DNA of 64,000 nucleotides from Bosea sp. Tri-49 (lineage in GTDB: Bacteria > Pseudomonadota > Alphaproteobacteria > Rhizobiales > Beijerinckiaceae), in contig NZ_CP017946.1 in assembly GCF_003952665.1 (NCBI RefSeq), positions 3,596,001 to 3,660,000 of the forward strand, read 5' to 3'. Below, piece by piece: positions 17,058-25,612 of the stretch. The number at the start of each line of letters is the position of its first letter. The stretch's first letter is position 1. The notes beneath the pieces were generated by a model. It had not been told where the DNA came from and searched no databases. It saw only the letters and a program-made list of their open reading frames with translations. Both the position numbers and the translations under genes were made by a program.

Positions 17058-17959
17058 GTCACGCTCCCGGCCTCGCCGGCCCCATGCAGGCCGATACGCC
17101 CTTGCGCGAGAAGGTGCTGCGCCGCCTGCGCAACCGGCCGACGACGCGCGGCGCCGCAATCCTGCTCGGCATCATGGTACTGCTCGCCTTGCTGGCGCCG
17201 GTGATCGCGCCGCAGAACCCGCACGATCTCGGCTCACTCAGCGTGATGGACAACCGGCTGGCCCCCGGCGAGCAGGGCATGACCGGCTTCACCTTCTGGC
17301 TCGGCAGCGACGCGCAGGGGCGCGACATGCTGAGCGCCATTCTTTACGGCCTGCGCACCAGCCTGCTCGTCGGCCTGGCGTCGACGATCGGCGCGCTCTC
17401 GATCGGCATCCTCGCCGGGCTCGCGGCGGCACAGTTTGGCGGCGTGATCGACGCCGTGATCATGCGCATCGTCGACTTCATGCTCGGCTTCCCTTCGATC
17501 CTAGTCGCACTCGTCCTGCTCGCCTCGATCGGCCGCGGCGTCGACAAGGTCATCCTCGCCATCGTGCTGGTGCAGTGGGCGCAATATGCCCGGCTGATGC
17601 GGGCCGCGGCGCTGGTCGAGCGGCGCAAGGAATATATCGAGGCGGCCGTGAATTTCGGCCTGCCGACCCGCCACATCATGCTGGCACATCTCCTGCCAAA
17701 CTCGGTCGGCGCCGTGCTTGTCGTTGCCAGCATCAGCATCGCCTCGGCGATCACGCTGGAGGCGACGCTGTCCTTCCTCGGCGTCGGCGTGCCGGTAACG
17801 CAGCCTTCGCTCGGCCTGCTCATCGCCAACGGCTTCGAATTCCTGCTCTCCGGCGAATACTGGATCGCCGTCTTCCCCGGCATCGCGCTCGTGCTCCTGA
17901 TCATGTCGCTCAACCTCGTCGGCGATCGCCTGCGCCGCAGCTTCAACGTCCGCGCATGA
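17054..17959 (+). CDS. Dipeptide-type ABC transporter permease (DppC family)
   Basis: 301 residues. About 30 cytoplasmic residues precede the first helix (AAILLGIMVLLALLAPVIAP). The DppC hallmark GSDAQGRDMLSAILYGLRTSL follows, and the ATPase-docking loop is around YIEAAVNFGLPTRHIMLAHLLPN. It is coupled by ATGA overlaps both to the DppB-type permease upstream and to the first ATPase downstream, so all subunits are made from one message. Confidence 0.94.
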   Translation: MSHAPGLAGPMQADTPLREKVLRRLRNRPTTRGAAILLGIMVLLALLAPVIAPQNPHDLGSLSVMDNRLAPGEQGMTGFTFWLGSDAQGRDMLSAILYGLRTSLLVGLASTIGALSIGILAGLAAAQFGGVIDAVIMRIVDFMLGFPSILVALVLLASIGRGVDKVILAIVLVQWAQYARLMRAAALVERRKEYIEAAVNFGLPTRHIMLAHLLPNSVGAVLVVASISIASAITLEATLSFLGVGVPVTQPSLGLLIANGFEFLLSGEYWIAVFPGIALVLLIMSLNLVGDRLRRSFNVRA

Positions 17960-18939
17960 GCGGAGCCCCTCTCCTTTCCGTGCGCGGCCTCAAGACCGTG
18001 TTCCATGCGCAGGATGGCGCCTGGCCGGCGGTGGATGGCGTCGATTTCAGCGTCGCCAAGGGCGAGGTGCTCGGCCTCGTCGGCGAATCCGGCTCGGGCA
18101 AGTCGGTGACCGGCTTCTCGCTGGTGCAACTCATCGACCCGCCGGGCGAGGTCGTCGCAGGCGAGGTGCTGTTCGACGGTAACGATCTGCGCGCCGCCTC
18201 GCAGGAGCGCTTGCGCCAACTGCGCGGCGACCGGATCGCGATGATCTTCCAGGATCCGCTGATGACGCTGAACCCGGTGCTCAGCATCGGCGAGCAGATG
18301 AGCGAGGCGATCCTCGAGCATCGCGACTGCAGTCGCAACGAGGCGCTCGCCAAGTCGGCGAAGGCACTGGCGCGGGTCGGCATCTCCTCGCCGGAGACGC
18401 GCCTGAAACAGTTCCCGCACGAATTCTCCGGCGGCATGCGCCAGCGCGTCGCGATCGCGACCGCGCTCCTGAACGATCCCGACCTGATCATCGCCGACGA
18501 GCCGACCACGGCGCTCGACGTCACCATCCAGGCGCAGATCCTCTACGAGGTGCAGAAGCTCTCGCGCGAGACCGGCGCCGCGGTGATCTGGATCACGCAT
18601 GACCTCGCCGTGGTCGCCGAGCTCGCCGACCGGGTCGCGGTGATGTATGCCGGCCGCATCGTCGAGATCGGCGAGGTCGAGACCGTGCTCGACCGGCCGC
18701 GCCACCCCTATACGCTCGGCCTGCTCAACTCCTCGGCGACGATGGTCGAGCCCGGCGAGCGCCTGCACCAGATCGACGGCATGGCGCCCCGTATCGACTC
18801 GCGCCCCTCCGGCTGCCCGTTCCGGCCGCGCTGTGAGCGGGCGCTGCCGGTCTGTGCGGATAGCGATCCGCAGCCGCAGGCCTACGACGGCCGCACCTTG
18901 CGCTGCCACAACCCCGTGCCCGACCGGGTGGCGGCATGA
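17956..18939 (+). CDS. Dipeptide-type ABC transporter ATP-binding protein (DppD family)
   Basis: 327 residues from ATG 17956, which overlaps the previous stop. Walker A is GESGSGKS, the signature FSGGMRQR, Walker [13 protein letters not shown], and the H-loop histidine is in WITHDLAVV. The C-terminal oligopeptide-transporter extension contains the cysteine cluster [14 protein letters not shown]. It forms a heterodimer with the DppF-type ATPase at 18936 and powers the permeases at 16080 and 17054. It may also serve the ATPase-less importer at 7444-10892. Confidence 0.95.
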   Translation: MSGAPLLSVRGLKTVFHAQDGAWPAVDGVDFSVAKGEVLGLVGESGSGKSVTGFSLVQLIDPPGEVVAGEVLFDGNDLRAASQERLRQLRGDRIAMIFQDPLMTLNPVLSIGEQMSEAILEHRDCSRNEALAKSAKALARVGISSPETRLKQFPHEFSGGMRQRVAIATALLNDPDLIIADEPTTALDVTIQAQILYEVQKLSRETGAAVIWITHDLAVVAELADRVAVMYAGRIVEIGEVETVLDRPRHPYTLGLLNSSATMVEPGERLHQIDGMAPRIDSRPSGCPFRPRCERALPVCADSDPQPQAYDGRTLRCHNPVPDRVAA

Positions 18940-19943
18940 GCGAGACCTTGTTCGAGCTGCGCGGCGTCCGCAAATACTTTCGCGGCAAGGCCAATATCGC
19001 CGAGCGCATCCTGACCGCGATCGGCCGGCACGCGCCGCCCTCGACCCTGAAGGCCGTCGATGGCGTCGATCTCAGCGTCAAGAAGGGCGAGGTGCTTGGC
19101 CTCGTCGGCGAATCGGGCTGTGGGAAGTCGACGCTGGCGCGCATCGCCACCGGCATCCTGCCGCCGACCGAGGGCGAGGTGTTCTACAAGGGCCGCTCGG
19201 CGGCTGGCCTCAAGGGCAAGGACCGGCTCGATTATCTGCTCAAGGTGCAGATGATCTTCCAGGACCCCTACGCCTCGCTCGACCCGCGCATGCGGGTGAG
19301 CCGCATCGTCGGCGAGGCGCTTGCGGTCCATAAGCTCGTGCCGAAGGCCGAGCTCGACGGCGCGGTCGACCAGGCGCTGAGCGAGGTCGGACTCGATCTT
19401 GCCTATCGCGAGCGCTACCCGCATCAGTTCTCCGGCGGCCAGCGCCAGCGCATCGGCATCGCCCGGGCGCTCGCGGTGAAGCCCGATTTCCTGGTCTGCG
19501 ACGAGCCGGTCTCGGCGCTCGACGTCTCGATCCAGGCGCAGGTGATCAACCTGTTCATGGATATCCGAGCGCGACACGGGCTGACCTATCTCTTCGTCAG
19601 CCACGATCTCGGCCTCGTCCGCCATATCAGCGACCGCGTCGCGATCATGTATCTCGGCCGCATCGTCGAGATCGGCAGCGCCACCGCGATCTTCGCCGAA
19701 CCGGCACACCCCTATAGCGCCGCGCTGATCAAGGCGATCCCTTCGGCCGGGCGGCGCAAGAGCGCCTTCCAGCCTCTCAAGGGCGAACTGCCGTCGCCGC
19801 TGGCCCCGCCCCCCGGCTGCCCCTTCCACCCGCGCTGCGAGCACGCCATGGCGGTCTGCCGCGAGGTCCGCCCGGAGCTCACGGAAATCGCCCCCGGCCG
19901 CAGCGCCGCCTGCCACCTGCACACGATAGCGAAAGCCGCATGA
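18936..19943 (+). CDS. Dipeptide-type ABC transporter ATP-binding protein (DppF family)
   Basis: 335 residues, overlapping the DppD gene by four bases. Walker A is GESGCGKST, the signature [15 protein letters not shown], Walker [13 protein letters not shown], and the H-loop is in [10 protein letters not shown]. The C-terminal domain has [14 protein letters not shown], typical of DppF/OppF. An insertion before the Walker A (about residues 15-30, [17 protein letters not shown]) is common in this subgroup. It is the second nucleotide-binding subunit of the importer. Confidence 0.95.
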   Translation: MSETLFELRGVRKYFRGKANIAERILTAIGRHAPPSTLKAVDGVDLSVKKGEVLGLVGESGCGKSTLARIATGILPPTEGEVFYKGRSAAGLKGKDRLDYLLKVQMIFQDPYASLDPRMRVSRIVGEALAVHKLVPKAELDGAVDQALSEVGLDLAYRERYPHQFSGGQRQRIGIARALAVKPDFLVCDEPVSALDVSIQAQVINLFMDIRARHGLTYLFVSHDLGLVRHISDRVAIMYLGRIVEIGSATAIFAEPAHPYSAALIKAIPSAGRRKSAFQPLKGELPSPLAPPPGCPFHPRCEHAMAVCREVRPELTEIAPGRSAACHLHTIAKAA

Positions 19944-20812
19944 CCACGCTCGTTCTCGATCCGCCGCAGGGCCGCAGCGCCCTGCCCTTCGTCGACGCGC
20001 GCCATCCGCAGCGCCCGCTCGAAGTCAACTTCTACCGGCCAGCCAGGCATGGTCCGGACGACGAGGTCGTCTTCGTCCAGCACGGCATGCTGCGCAATGG
20101 CGATGACTATCGCGATTTCTGGATCGAAGCCGCCGAAAAGCACAACCTGCTGATCGTCGCCCCGACCTTCGGCAACGAGCACTACCCCAAGGCCGAAGGC
20201 TACAATAACGGCCTCCTCGTAGGCGAGGATGGCGCGATCGCTCCGCAGGATGACTGGCTCTACGCCGTGCCGGCCCGCGTGCTGGCGGCGCTGCGCAAGG
20301 CCGGCGTCACCAGGCGCGACAAGGTCAAGCTGTTCGGCCATTCCGCCGGCGGCCAGTTCGTGCATCGCCTGCTGGCGACGCAGGCTGAGACGCCCTACGA
20401 GGCGGCCTTCGCCGCCAATTCCGGCTGGTACACGCTGCCGACGCTGGAGCGACGTTTTCCGGAAGGGCTCGACGGACTTGGCCTCGGCGAAGCGGAGCTG
20501 GCGCGCTGGCTGGCCTGGCCGATGGTGATCTTCGCCGGCGACCAGGACATCGTCACCAGCGATCCGAACCTGCCGGCGCAAGCCGAAGCGCTGGCGCAGG
20601 GGCCGATGCGCTATGCGCGCGCGCATTTCATGCTCGACTTCGCCAAGGCGGAAGCGGCGCGGCGCGGCCTGCCCTGCAGCTGGTCGCTGATCACCGTGCC
20701 CGGCATCGGCCATGACGGCGCGGCGATGTCACGGGCTGCAGCAGCCTGGTGGTACGAGGGCCGCATCCCGTCGGTGGAGGTGTTGAGGACCGAAGCGGCT
20801 TACGTGGCCTGA
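19940..20812 (+). CDS. Alpha/beta hydrolase
   Basis: 290 residues, joined to the DppF gene by an ATGA overlap. The nucleophile elbow GHSAGG lies in KVKLFGHSAGGQFVHRLLA (about residue 136 for the serine); AGDQDIVTS probably supplies the acid and PGIGHDGAAM the histidine. No signal peptide is visible, so it acts in the cytoplasm. As the last gene of a complete peptide-type importer operon it likely hydrolyses an ester or amide in the imported compound. Substrate unknown. Confidence 0.87.
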   Translation: MTTLVLDPPQGRSALPFVDARHPQRPLEVNFYRPARHGPDDEVVFVQHGMLRNGDDYRDFWIEAAEKHNLLIVAPTFGNEHYPKAEGYNNGLLVGEDGAIAPQDDWLYAVPARVLAALRKAGVTRRDKVKLFGHSAGGQFVHRLLATQAETPYEAAFAANSGWYTLPTLERRFPEGLDGLGLGEAELARWLAWPMVIFAGDQDIVTSDPNLPAQAEALAQGPMRYARAHFMLDFAKAEAARRGLPCSWSLITVPGIGHDGAAMSRAAAAWWYEGRIPSVEVLRTEAAYVA

Positions 20813-20823
20813 AGCATCAGGCC
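20806..20823 (+). terminator. Stem-loop over the alpha/beta hydrolase stop codon
   Basis: GGCCTGA (20806-20812) pairs with TCAGGCC (20817-20823) around AGCA; the left arm includes the stop codon. A TATATTT stretch follows at 20834-20840 rather than a continuous T-run, so termination strength is uncertain, but it marks the end of the importer operon. Confidence 0.45.
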
Positions 20824-20928
20824 GAGGATCGCCCTATATTTGGAATTACTATAGTATAAAACTAACGCCGAACGATGCGTGCCAGGCTCTTGGCAAGCAC
20901 ACTCCGGTGGACACTTTCTGACTTTTTG

Positions 20929-20980
20929 ATAGAAGCTGAAGCATCGGCTTGCCCAAACTGGCCTATGCTTCAGCTTCTAT
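20929..20980. repeat. Perfect 16-bp inverted repeat upstream of ialB-like gene
   Basis: ATAGAAGCTGAAGCAT (20929-20944) and ATGCTTCAGCTTCTAT (20965-20980) are exact reverse complements separated by 20 bases. The right arm ends 14 bases before the ATG at 20995, and a near-palindrome TATCGAAATTCGATA (20978-20992) overlaps its end. The whole 20834-20995 stretch is much richer in A+T than its surroundings and includes the palindrome TACTATAGTA (20847-20856). As RNA it would form a strong hairpin next to a start that has no obvious ribosome site. Confidence 0.8.
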
Positions 20981-20994
20981 CGAAATTCGATATC

Positions 20995-21756
20995 ATGACC
21001 CAATCCAGCACGCCTCTCTCCGCCGCGCTCCTCGCCGGCGGCCTCGCCCTCGCCTTGCTGACCTCTCCCGCGCTCGCGCAGCGCGAGCCGCCCGCGACCG
21101 AACAGGCCGAGGAAGCCGAACCGCAAGTGGAACCGGCGCCGCGCGCACCGGCCACTCGCCCTGCCCCTGCGACGCGCCCAGCACCTGCGGCCCGCCCGGC
21201 AACGGCGAATCCGCCCACCCGGCCAGCGAATCCGGCTCGCCCTGCCACAGCACAGGCGCCGGCTGCAGCGCCGACCGTGAGCCAGCCGGCGGCCCAGGCC
21301 GCGCGGCTGCCGAACGGCGCCTCGGCGGTGAGCGAGGTTTATGGCGACTGGACGGTCGATTGCCGCATCAATGACGGCCAGAAGCTCTGCGTGCTGACCC
21401 AATCGCAAGGTGACAGCCGCACCAATCAGCGCGTCTTTGCGATCGAACTGCGCGCGCCGAAGGATGGCCGCGCCGAGGGGACGATCCTGATGCCGTTCTG
21501 GCTCAAGCTCGAAAACGGCGCGGTGCTCAAACTCGACGACAGGGACCTCGGCCAGGGCCTGCGCTTCTCGACCTGCTCACCCTCAGGCTGCCTGTTGCCG
21601 GTCTCCTTCCCAACCGTCGCGACCGACGCAATGAAGGGCGGCAAGACACTGACTGCGGCCGCGCTCAACCTCTCGAACAACGACGTCGTTTCGTTCAACA
21701 TCGCGCTGAACGGTTTTGGCCCGGCGCTCGACCGGCTGGTGCAGCTGGCGAACTGA
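20995..21756 (+). CDS. Invasion-associated locus B (IalB) family protein
   Basis: 253 residues from ATG 20995. A signal peptide (about 1-29, ending SPALAQ) is followed by a low-complexity Pro/Ala/Thr-rich linker (about 30-105) that would be extended in the periplasm or envelope. The IalB domain (about 110-253) starts SEVYGDWTVDCRI, with paired cysteines in DCRINDGQKLC and STCSPSGCLLPV. IalB proteins are widespread in Hyphomicrobiales envelopes; their biochemical role is unclear. An in-frame ATG at 20965 lies inside the upstream hairpin and is an alternative start. No good ribosome site is visible at either. Confidence 0.85.
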   Translation: MTQSSTPLSAALLAGGLALALLTSPALAQREPPATEQAEEAEPQVEPAPRAPATRPAPATRPAPAARPATANPPTRPANPARPATAQAPAAAPTVSQPAAQAARLPNGASAVSEVYGDWTVDCRINDGQKLCVLTQSQGDSRTNQRVFAIELRAPKDGRAEGTILMPFWLKLENGAVLKLDDRDLGQGLRFSTCSPSGCLLPVSFPTVATDAMKGGKTLTAAALNLSNNDVVSFNIALNGFGPALDRLVQLAN

Positions 21757-21760
21757 TAAA

Positions 21761-21795
21761 GAAGCCGCCGCTGCGCATGGCGCTGCGGCGGCTTC
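21761..21795. terminator. Bidirectional terminator-like stem-loop
   Basis: GAAGCCGCCGC (21761-21771) pairs perfectly with GCGGCGGCTTC (21785-21795), and four more pairs form inside. It begins just past the ialB-like stop and lies before the end of the convergent small gene at 21826, so it can serve both. No T-run follows on either strand. Confidence 0.6.
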
Positions 21796-21825
21796 GACGT
21801 ATGAGCAAGTTAAAGCCCGACGCGG

Positions 21826-22080
21826 CTATCGCCCCGAGCCGTTGGTGCAATTCATGAACGCCATGTGGGCGGCCGTGCCGTGCCTGGCCGTCCGCCAGGC
21901 TTTGCGACCGGGGCGAGCAGGATCGTCGATGACCCGCCCGCCATTGCTGAGCGCGCAATTGCAGGAACGCTGATCCCTCATGCCGCGGCATTCCGGATGG
22001 GCGCCGCCTTGCGCCGATGCAGGTCCCGACGAACCAAGAGCGATCAGCGCGGCACCGCCGAGCAGAAGAGCAAGACGCAT
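21826..22080 (-). CDS. Small exported hypothetical protein, cysteine-containing
   Basis: 84 residues from ATG at 22080, preceded by GGGGGATTGAAT. Residues 1-22 form a signal peptide (MRLALLLGGAALIALG, cleavage after ASA). The mature part is short and polar with five cysteines: one in HPECRGM, two in RSCNCALSNGG, and further residues near HMAFMNCTNG. Disulfides in the periplasm are likely. I do not recognise a domain. It is convergent with the IalB gene and reads from its own promoter in the 117-base gap after the DapA-like gene. Confidence 0.65.
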   Translation of the reverse strand: MRLALLLGGAALIALGSSGPASAQGGAHPECRGMRDQRSCNCALSNGGRVIDDPARPGRKAWRTARHGTAAHMAFMNCTNGSGR

Positions 22081-22197
22081 ATTCAATCCCCCAAGCCGCA
22101 GCTCAGGGTTGCATGGCTCGGGGGCCGCGTCCATGGCCTTCGAGAACCGCGCTCTGAACCCGCGGCCCGCGCAATCTAATCGGCCCGCTGCTGCTAC

Positions 22198-23127
22198 TCA
22201 GAGCTTCGCGCGCGGATCGTGCTTCGCCAGGCGGCCGAGCAGATAGTCCACCTCAGCCTTGGCGGCGGCGGTGAGGCCCGGGCCGGGCTTGCGCTGTGCG
22301 TCGCTCGCCAGGATGCCGCGCTTCATCATGACGTATTTGCGCACGGCGAGGCCGACGCCCTGCTGCTGCTCGTAGCGCAACAGCGGCAGATGCGCGTCGA
22401 AGATGTCGTGGGCATCGTCGCGGCGGCCGGCTTTGCTGGCCCTGACCACGTCGATCAGCAGCTCCGGGAAAGCGTAGCCGGTATTGGCGCCGTCGGCGCC
22501 GCGCTCCATCTCGAAATCGAGGAAGAGCCCGCCATTGCCGGTCAGGATGGCGACACGCCGTAGCGAGCCCTCCGCCTCGAACTTGCGTAGCGTCGAGATC
22601 TTCTCAAGGCCCGGCCAGTCCTCATGCTTCAGCATCACGCAAGACGGGTTGTCCTGGATGATCTTGCGGATCACCGCCGGGGTCATCACCACCGAGAGCG
22701 TCAGCGGATAATCCTGGATGACGAAGGGGATGTCGGCGCCGATCGCCTCGACCGCCTGGGCGTAATAGCCGGTGATCTGGTCGTCGGTGCGCAGGTTGGT
22801 CGGCGGGGCGATCATCACGCCGCCGGCGCCCAATTCCATCACCTGCCGCGCCAGCGAGCGCATCGCCGCGAAGCCCGGTGCCGAGACGCCGACGATGATC
22901 GGCTTGCCGCCCATCTTCGCAACGGCACGCTTGACCAGGCCGAGCGATTCCTCCGGCTCGAGCTTGGGCGCCTCGCCCATGATACCAAGCACGGTGACAC
23001 CATCAGAGCCGATGCCGTGATAGAACTCGAACAGCCGGTCGGCCGAGGTCCAGTCGACACTGCCGTCCGGATTGAACGGCGTCGGAGCGATCGGGAAGAC
23101 GCCGGAGGCTTCGGTGGTCAGACGCAT
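22198..23127 (-). CDS. Dihydrodipicolinate synthase (DapA) family aldolase/lyase
   Basis: 309 residues with the DapA TIM barrel: GVFPIAPTPFNPDGSVDW at the N-terminus, GIGSDGVTVLGIMGEAPKL for the substrate-binding loop, and the Schiff-base lysine in CVMLKHEDWPG (about residue 166). The conserved Tyr region reads FVIQDYPLTLS instead of the YNVPGR of true DapA. It is therefore probably a catabolic paralogue acting on another 2-oxo acid, not lysine biosynthetic DapA. It lies downstream of a FAH-family gene (23-base gap) and an Lrp regulator on the same strand. Confidence 0.87.
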   Translation of the reverse strand: MRLTTEASGVFPIAPTPFNPDGSVDWTSADRLFEFYHGIGSDGVTVLGIMGEAPKLEPEESLGLVKRAVAKMGGKPIIVGVSAPGFAAMRSLARQVMELGAGGVMIAPPTNLRTDDQITGYYAQAVEAIGADIPFVIQDYPLTLSVVMTPAVIRKIIQDNPSCVMLKHEDWPGLEKISTLRKFEAEGSLRRVAILTGNGGLFLDFEMERGADGANTGYAFPELLIDVVRASKAGRRDDAHDIFDAHLPLLRYEQQQGVGLAVRKYVMMKRGILASDAQRKPGPGLTAAAKAEVDYLLGRLAKHDPRAKL

Positions 23128-23150
23128 GGTATTCTCCTTAGACCAGCCGG

Positions 23151-23837
23151 TCAGACGATCCTGGTGCGGACAGTGCCGACACCCGCGATCGTGCCTTCCA
23201 GCAGATCGCCCTTGACGACGGCGGCGACGCCTTCCGGCGTTCCGGTCATGATCAGATCGCCCGGCGCCAGCGTGACGAAGCCGGAGAGGTACGAGATCGT
23301 CTCCGGCACGTTCCAGATCATCTTCGCGAGGTCGGAGCTCTGGCGAATGGTGCCGTTGACCTTGAGCTCGATCAGCCCCTTGTCGGGATGGCCGGCCTCG
23401 GCAGCCGGAACGATCTCGCCGATCGGAGCCGAGGAATCGAAGCCCTTGCCCATGTCCCAGGGCTTGCCGGCCTTCTTGGCGGCGCCCTGCAGATCGCGGC
23501 GGGTCATGTCGAAGCCGGCGGCATAGCCGAAGACATGAGAGAGCGCGTCGGCCTCGGCGATATCCTTGCCGCCCTTCCCGATCGCGATGATCAACTCCAT
23601 CTCATGATGGAGATCGGCGGTTTTCGGCGGATAGGGCATGTCGGCGCCGCCGGTCAGCACGGCGTCGGACGGCTTGGTGAAGAAGAACGGCTCCTCGCGA
23701 TCGGGATCGCCGCCCATCTCGCGGGTGTGCTCGGCGTAGTTGCGGCCGACGCAGAAGATACGGCGCACCGGGAAGAGCCCGCCGCCGGCCACCGGAATGG
23801 CGACGACCTTCGGCTGATCGATGACATAGCTGGACAT
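23151..23837 (-). CDS. Fumarylacetoacetate hydrolase (FAH) family protein
   Basis: 228 residues from ATG at 23837, the normal size of FAHD1-like single-domain enzymes. The core is RIFCVGRNYAEHTREMGGDP, then FFFTKPSDAVL and HHEMELIIAIGKGGKDI, where the EME acidic residues bind the divalent metal, and LMTGTPEGVAAV near the C-terminus. Members hydrolyse or decarboxylate 2-oxo acids such as acylpyruvates and oxaloacetate. It is followed by the DapA-family gene, suggesting sequential steps of a 2-oxo-acid pathway. Confidence 0.9.
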   Translation of the reverse strand: MSSYVIDQPKVVAIPVAGGGLFPVRRIFCVGRNYAEHTREMGGDPDREEPFFFTKPSDAVLTGGADMPYPPKTADLHHEMELIIAIGKGGKDIAEADALSHVFGYAAGFDMTRRDLQGAAKKAGKPWDMGKGFDSSAPIGEIVPAAEAGHPDKGLIELKVNGTIRQSSDLAKMIWNVPETISYLSGFVTLAPGDLIMTGTPEGVAAVVKGDLLEGTIAGVGTVRTRIV

Positions 23838-23940
23838 GAGGCGCCCCGTTCGAGAAATGCGGGAGCGTTCATGCGGGAGCACGCCCGCCGGGGCAAGTGC
23901 CCCGCGTCGCTTGGCGGGGCTGCGCTCCTCGCAATGAGGA

Positions 23941-24423
23941 TCAGGACGCCTTCGGCAGGTCCGGCACCTTGTAGGCGGTGGTCGCCTTGATCCGCTCCAT
24001 GGCGAAGCGCGAGGTGACGTTCTTGAGCGGGATCGTCTCGATCAGCTTCTTGTAGAAGGTGTCATAGGCGGCCATGTCGGCGACGACGACGCGCAGCATG
24101 TAATCAACGTCGCCGGCCATGCGGTAGAACTCGATCACCTCCGGCATCGCGGCAACGCTCTGGGCGAACTTCTCCAGCCAGGGACCGGAATGATCGGCCG
24201 TCTCGATCTGGACGAAGACGGTGAGGCCGAGCCCGATCTTCTCAGGTGCGACGAGGGCGACGCGTTTGATGATCACGCCGGTCTGTTCGAGGCGCTGGAT
24301 GCGCTTCCAGCACGGTGTCTGCGACAGCCCGACCCGATCGGCGAGCTCCGCGATCGAGATATTTGAGTCTGCCTGCAGCACAGTCAGAATCTTGCGATCA
24401 ATGGCGTCCATCTCTCGATCCAT
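23941..24423 (-). CDS. Lrp/AsnC family transcriptional regulator
   Basis: 160 residues. The helix-turn-helix (about 5-60) contains ISIAELADRVGLSQTPCWKRIQRLE, the form typical of Lrp proper rather than AsnC; the RAM domain (about 70-150) has GDVDYMLRVVVADMAAYDTFY. It is upstream of the FAH and DapA-family genes on the same strand and divergent from the SsuABC-like importer. The AT-rich intergenic stretch carries repeated AGAAAAT-CCTTTT boxes that could be its sites. Confidence 0.93.
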   Translation of the reverse strand: MDREMDAIDRKILTVLQADSNISIAELADRVGLSQTPCWKRIQRLEQTGVIIKRVALVAPEKIGLGLTVFVQIETADHSGPWLEKFAQSVAAMPEVIEFYRMAGDVDYMLRVVVADMAAYDTFYKKLIETIPLKNVTSRFAMERIKATTAYKVPDLPKAS

Positions 24424-24431
24424 GATGATGG

Positions 24432-24517
24432 AGAAAATTCCTTTTGCCAGAGCTAGGCAATAGAGAATTTTCTTCTTTTTGAAGGGCTCATCTTGTATTT
24501 AGATAGAAAATCCTTTT
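24432..24517. promoter_or_regulatory. Two AGAAAAT(T)CCTTTT boxes, candidate Lrp sites
   Basis: AGAAAATTCCTTTT (24432-24445) recurs as AGAAAATCCTTTT (24505-24517), 73 bases apart, close to seven helical turns, so both face the same side of the DNA. A symmetric AGAATTTTCT lies between them near 24463-24472. The region separates divergent Lrp and importer genes and is strikingly AT-rich. Lrp proteins bind phased AT-rich sites and wrap DNA. Confidence 0.45.
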
Positions 24518-24567
24518 ATCAAACGTCAATAGGCTAGATATCACACACCGTCTGGGGAAATACGATT

Positions 24568-25599
24568 ATGGATCGCCGCCAGTTCCTGCTTGCCGGCTCT
24601 TCGCTCGCCGCGCTGCCCTTGGCCGCCACGCCTTTCGCCGGCGCCAACGCGCAGGAAGCGGTCCCGGCCCGGATCGGCTACATCCCCGTCATCGGCACGG
24701 CGCCGATCTTCGTCGCCAATGGCGAGGGTTGGCTGAAGCAGGCCGGCATCACGCCGACGTTCACGGTGTTCGAATCCGGCCCGAACATGATCCAGGCGCT
24801 CGCCTCGGGCACGATCGACCTTTACGTCGCCGGCGTCGCCCCGCTCGCCGTGGCCCGCTCGCGCGGCGTCGACATCCGCGTCGTCGCCTCGACCGCGACC
24901 GGCGAGAACGTCTTCGTCGCCGCTCCCGCTCTGGCGAAGTTCTTCACGGAGGGAACGAGCGCGGCCGCCGCCTTCAAGGCGCACAAGGCCGCGACCGGCA
25001 AGCCGGCGCGTCTCGCCACCCAACCGGCCGGCTCGGTGCCCAATACCGTGCTGCAGTACTGGCTCTGGGAGGTCGCCAAGGCTGACAAGGCCGATATCGA
25101 GGTGGTGCCGATGGGCATCGACGCGACGCAGCAGGCGGTGCTCGCCGGCGCCGTCGAGGGTGCGATCGTGCGCGAGCCGGCGCTGACCATCATCCAGACC
25201 CGCAATCCCGGCATCAAGCTGATCGCCGGCGGTGAGGACGTCTTCCCAGGCCAGCCCGGCACCGTCGTCGCTGTCTCCGGCGCCTTCCTCACCAAGAACT
25301 CCGCCGCCGTCCAGGGACTGGTGTCCGGCCTCGTCAAAGCGGCCGAGGTGCTGGTAAAGACGCCCGCCAAGGCCGCGCCCCATGTCGGCGCCGCACTCGG
25401 CAAGGGCATCGTCGACCCCGCTCTGATCGAGAAGTCGCTGGTCTCGCCGGCGACGAGGTTCGAGATCGACCCGCGCAAGATCATCGAGCCGGCGCGTGCC
25501 ATGCAGGCCTATCAGGTCAAGCTCGGCTCGCTGGAGAAGGAACTTCCGTTCGACGGCCTGTTCGAGACGCAGTATTACGAGCGCGCCATCAAGGGCTGA
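24568..25599 (+). CDS. ABC transporter substrate-binding protein (SsuA/NMT1-like)
   Basis: 343 residues. The N-terminus MDRRQFLLAGSSLAALPLAA carries a twin-arginine motif, so export may use Tat; cleavage is near ANAQE. The mature protein shows the nitrate/sulfonate/taurine-type fold: IGYIPVIGTAPIFVANGEGWL, ESGPNMIQALASGTIDLYVAG and QPAGSVPNTVLQYWL. Substrates of this class include sulfonates, taurine and pyrimidine precursors. It heads the operon with permease (25613) and ATPase (26341), divergent from an Lrp regulator. Confidence 0.9.
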   Translation: MDRRQFLLAGSSLAALPLAATPFAGANAQEAVPARIGYIPVIGTAPIFVANGEGWLKQAGITPTFTVFESGPNMIQALASGTIDLYVAGVAPLAVARSRGVDIRVVASTATGENVFVAAPALAKFFTEGTSAAAAFKAHKAATGKPARLATQPAGSVPNTVLQYWLWEVAKADKADIEVVPMGIDATQQAVLAGAVEGAIVREPALTIIQTRNPGIKLIAGGEDVFPGQPGTVVAVSGAFLTKNSAAVQGLVSGLVKAAEVLVKTPAKAAPHVGAALGKGIVDPALIEKSLVSPATRFEIDPRKIIEPARAMQAYQVKLGSLEKELPFDGLFETQYYERAIKG

Positions 25600-25612
25600 C
25601 GGGACTACCGAT

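Noticed and set aside
14382..17159. A 925-codon minus-strand open frame opposite the importer operon
   Set aside because: It is antisense to a binding protein and a permease with clear domains, is rich in Arg, Asp, Glu and Gly without any fold, and is the expected artefact of high GC3.
23890..23920. Overlapping 6-bp hairpins between the Lrp and FAH-family genes
   Set aside because: The stems are short, compete with each other and have no T-run; they are expected in sequence this GC-rich.
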